From NCBI GenBank assembly GCA_050050615.1, contig JASFTV010000030.1, forward strand, positions 1-17,591: a stretch of 17,591 nucleotides of DNA. The letters run 5' to 3'. The notes under the pieces are model-generated. The model was given only the letters and a program-made list of their open reading frames with translations. It was not told the DNA's origin and did no database searches. Both the position numbers and the translations under genes were made by a program. Positions 15,302 to 17,591 of this stretch are shown here, piece by piece (position 1 is the stretch's first letter; the number at the start of each line of letters is the position of its first letter). The stretch comes from JASFTV01 sp050050615. Its GTDB lineage: Bacteria; Desulfobacterota; DSM-4660; Desulfatiglandales; HGW-15.

Positions 15302-16810
15302 ATGGGTTTGGTCCTGGCTGTAGATATAGGAACAGGAAGCTGTCGGGGTGCTCTGTATGACCCTGAACTCAAGTGTCTGAGCAGTGCGATGGTGGAGTAC
15401 CCGACCTATTATCCCCAACCTGATTGGGCTGAGCAAGACCCTGAAACTATTTTCTCCTCCGTCATGAAAGCCATGGAGGAGACCGTGGTCAAATGTGGCC
15501 GGGACCCTGAAGAAATTAGTGCTCTCACGCTGGACTGTTCGGTCCACACCTTGCTGGGGTTGGCCGAGGATAAATCGCCGGTTACGCCTATCCTCACTTG
15601 GGAGGATTCGAGGGCGCGCGTGCTGGTGAGAAGATGGAAAGAACAAGACATAGGGTCCGATATCTATTCGCTGACAGGATGCCCCTTGCATCCCATGTAT
15701 TCCTCAGCGAAGATCGCTTGGTGGCGGGAGCAGGAGCCAGATCTGTTTCAGAAAGTGAAGACCTTTGTATCCCTGAAAGCTTTTGTCCTCTTCCGTCTAA
15801 CCGGTGAGCTGATGGAGGATCAGGCCACTGTTTCCGGTTCGGGCCTATTGAATATTAGTAACTTGGACTGGGAAGATAAGGCCTTGGCAATGGCCGGTAT
15901 TTCCAGGCAGCAAGCTGCAACGGTCGTGACGCCGACATATATCGTCGAAGGACTCCGCCCTGAGATATACAAAAAAACGGGTTTGTCCGATTCTACCCGA
16001 ATCGTCGTAGGGTCTTCCGATGCAGCCATGTCCAGCCTCGGTTCAGGCACGGTTCATTCTGACCAGATGACTGTGATGATTGGAACAAGCGGCGCTGTTC
16101 GCAGGCTGATCGACAGTCCGACCTTTGATTCCCAACAACGGACCTTTTGCTACTACCTTGGAAAGCGGCTGTGGTTTGCAGGAGGCGCTATCAACAATGG
16201 AGGCAATATTCTTCGATGGTTCAGGGATAATTTTGGAGACCGTGCGAAACAGGAGGCAGAAAAACGGGGAGAATCCGTTTACACGGTATTGAGCGAATAT
16301 GCAGAGAAAGCTTCACCTGGCGCAGATGGACTGCTTTTTCTCCCATTTCTGGCCGGAGAGCGTTCGCCTTACTGGAATGGAAATATGAGAGGAATACTCA
16401 TGGGGCTGTCGCTCCATCACGGTCAGGCTCACATAATTCGATCGCTGATGGAAGGCGTCTGCTACCGGATATTGAGTGTTTCTGGACCGTTAGACGAACT
16501 GGTCGGTAGCCCCAAAGAGATTCGGGTGACAGGAGGTTTTACGCACTCACCGCTGTGGCTCCAGATACTGTCCGATGTACTTGGAAGAGAACTTATGGTT
16601 ACGGGCGAGCCTGAAGGATCGGTACTCGGTGCCGCAGCCTTCGCATATCATACCCTGGGCGTCATCGATTCGTTCAAGGCTTTGTTGGACAAGAATCCGG
16701 TTCTGAAAGTCATTCATCCCCAACCTGAAATGTATCAGTTTTATAAGGGTGAGTTCGAGAGGTATATGCGGACTTACTGGAAGTTCAGAGAAGAATTTGA
16801 TCAAGTTTGA
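15302..16810 (+). CDS. FGGY-family carbohydrate kinase, gluconokinase-like
   Basis: The 502-residue cytoplasmic kinase has the two-domain FGGY fold. An N-terminal phosphate loop reads LAVDIGTGSCRGALYD (D8), the catalytic base is probably D230 in GSSDAAMSSLGSG, and the ATP-side motifs are MIGTSGAVRR (249-258) and GGFTHSPLW (401-409). TGCPLHPMYSSAKIAWW and LPFLAGERSPYWN resemble the gluconokinase (GntK) branch more than xylulokinase or glycerol kinase. It would make 6-phosphogluconate or an equivalent sugar-acid phosphate. ATG 15302 with AAGGGCG upstream is preferred; a TTG at 15284 overlapping the previous stop would add six residues. No terminator is evident after the stop. Confidence 0.9.
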   Translation: MGLVLAVDIGTGSCRGALYDPELKCLSSAMVEYPTYYPQPDWAEQDPETIFSSVMKAMEETVVKCGRDPEEISALTLDCSVHTLLGLAEDKSPVTPILTWEDSRARVLVRRWKEQDIGSDIYSLTGCPLHPMYSSAKIAWWREQEPDLFQKVKTFVSLKAFVLFRLTGELMEDQATVSGSGLLNISNLDWEDKALAMAGISRQQAATVVTPTYIVEGLRPEIYKKTGLSDSTRIVVGSSDAAMSSLGSGTVHSDQMTVMIGTSGAVRRLIDSPTFDSQQRTFCYYLGKRLWFAGGAINNGGNILRWFRDNFGDRAKQEAEKRGESVYTVLSEYAEKASPGADGLLFLPFLAGERSPYWNGNMRGILMGLSLHHGQAHIIRSLMEGVCYRILSVSGPLDELVGSPKEIRVTGGFTHSPLWLQILSDVLGRELMVTGEPEGSVLGAAAFAYHTLGVIDSFKALLDKNPVLKVIHPQPEMYQFYKGEFERYMRTYWKFREEFDQV

Positions 16811-16885
16811 CAGCTTCGTAGGAAGTCCAACTGCCGCGTTACGCTTCGTCTTTGGTCATTATTGGTATTTTTGGAGGTAAATAAA

Positions 16886-17392
16886 GTGGGAGAGATCAAA
16901 AGCACGCTTGATATCATCATGGAAAAGACCAAGAATCTGACCGTGACTGAGGAGGAGAAGAGAGCGTTCAAGCAGCAGGAGATGGAAGGGATGGTGAAGG
17001 GGCTGATTCAGAAGTTCCTAGACGGCATTCTGACTCTGGATAGATTCAAGATAGAAATTACTGCCTTGCAGGGGAAAGACAAGGAGATGGTTGATTCTAT
17101 CATCGGGGAAGAATCACTCGCCCGAATCAAGCTTGAGGAAGACAACGAACCTATGCTGAAAATCCTGGAAAGCACTATAGGCATGGATACAGGGCCGATC
17201 AGGGAAACGCTGGATGGTTATGAGGGAAAGCTCTCTCTTGAAAGAGAGGAGCACGAGAAGGCTCTCCTGGAGCGGCTAAAGAAGAGGGGAATATCCGGGT
17301 CCGCGGTGATCCCCAACATCGAAGCTGACCCGGAATGGCGTCGACACCTCGCAACCTTACAGGAGGCATTCAGACAAGAAGCAATGAAATGA
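16886..17392 (+). CDS. Small, charged, helical protein of unknown function
   Basis: I do not recognise this 168-residue protein. It is rich in Glu, Lys and Leu, predicted mostly helical by eye, with no signal peptide, membrane segment or cysteine cluster. A heptad-like stretch around LSLEREEHEKALLERLKKRG suggests a coiled coil near residues 117-136. Start GTG 16886 is chosen because GGAGGT at 16873-16878 sits seven bases upstream; an in-frame TTG at 16862 lies before that site. It begins 75 bases after the kinase stop on the same strand. It could be the last gene of the cluster, but its content gives no link to sugar-acid metabolism. Confidence 0.7.
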   Translation: MGEIKSTLDIIMEKTKNLTVTEEEKRAFKQQEMEGMVKGLIQKFLDGILTLDRFKIEITALQGKDKEMVDSIIGEESLARIKLEEDNEPMLKILESTIGMDTGPIRETLDGYEGKLSLEREEHEKALLERLKKRGISGSAVIPNIEADPEWRRHLATLQEAFRQEAMK

Positions 17393-17591
17393 CCGGTTGA
17401 AATGGAAAGGCGGTATAGGGAATCACGAAAATACCCTACAACAAAGGCAGCAATCACAGGGAAAATGATGTCTTGCCTTCTGGTCCCATAGATCAAACAC
17501 CCACTGTCTGCAACCCCTTTTGCCCCCAATTCCTTGCCGACCGGCCCTCTCTAAAGACCATTCCCCGAGCAACCCAGTGGAGCCAAGGATA
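17393..17591. other. Window end without a supported gene
   Basis: The last 199 bases show no clear gene. A - strand frame (17218-17529) runs back through the helical protein gene and is most likely a shadow. A gene entering from the right on the - strand cannot be excluded, but no frame gives recognisable sequence. Confidence 0.3.

Noticed and set aside
17218..17529. A 103-codon - strand frame at the window end
   Set aside because: Most of it lies antisense to the helical protein gene, and its sequence shows no family features.

Overview
The window looks like a chromosomal segment of an anaerobic or facultative bacterium, most likely of the Desulfobacterota (old Deltaproteobacteria) or a similar lineage. 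This is inferred from gene content: a non-pyrrolysine MttB-type methyltransferase, a TRAP transporter, and palindromic repeat types seen in such genomes. No rRNA or other phylogenetic marker is present.

Layout. (1) Positions 1-1915, + strand: the 3' end of a proline racemase/hydroxyproline epimerase gene, followed one base later by an MttB-superfamily methyltransferase. The pair suggests use of an N-methylated proline (proline betaine type). (2) Positions 2178-5287: a membrane protein of unknown function and a GH13 alpha-glucan branching-enzyme-like protein, both on the - strand. An attC-like hairpin with a GTTGGGC core lies between them. On the other side, on the + strand and divergent, is a truncated integron-integrase-like pseudogene. 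This is the geometry of an integron (intI, then cassettes pointing away), so the block is probably a decayed integron. (3) Positions 5473-6735: a serine beta-lactamase-like hydrolase whose reading frame has absorbed about 180 bp of palindromic intergenic-type repeats without being broken. (4) Positions 7100-16810, all + strand: a catabolic cluster for a sugar acid. It holds an RpiR/HexR-like regulator, a KDPG/KHG-type aldolase, TRAP genes P, Q and M, a Gfo/Idh/MocA oxidoreductase, a D-2-hydroxyacid dehydrogenase, a zinc alcohol dehydrogenase and an FGGY (gluconokinase-like) kinase. The last three are tightly packed or overlapping. (5) Positions 16886-17392: a small helical protein of unknown function.

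How the cluster may work (inference): the TRAP system imports an aldonate-like acid. The dehydrogenases convert it toward a gluconate-type intermediate, the kinase phosphorylates it, and the aldolase splits a 2-keto-3-deoxy acid to pyruvate plus an aldehyde. No dehydratase is present in the window. A TGTA-N7-TACA inverted repeat, the spacing of HexR operators, overlaps the predicted promoter of the regulator gene. This supports control by a KDPG-like metabolite.

No tRNA, rRNA, CRISPR array, complete insertion sequence or riboswitch was recognised.
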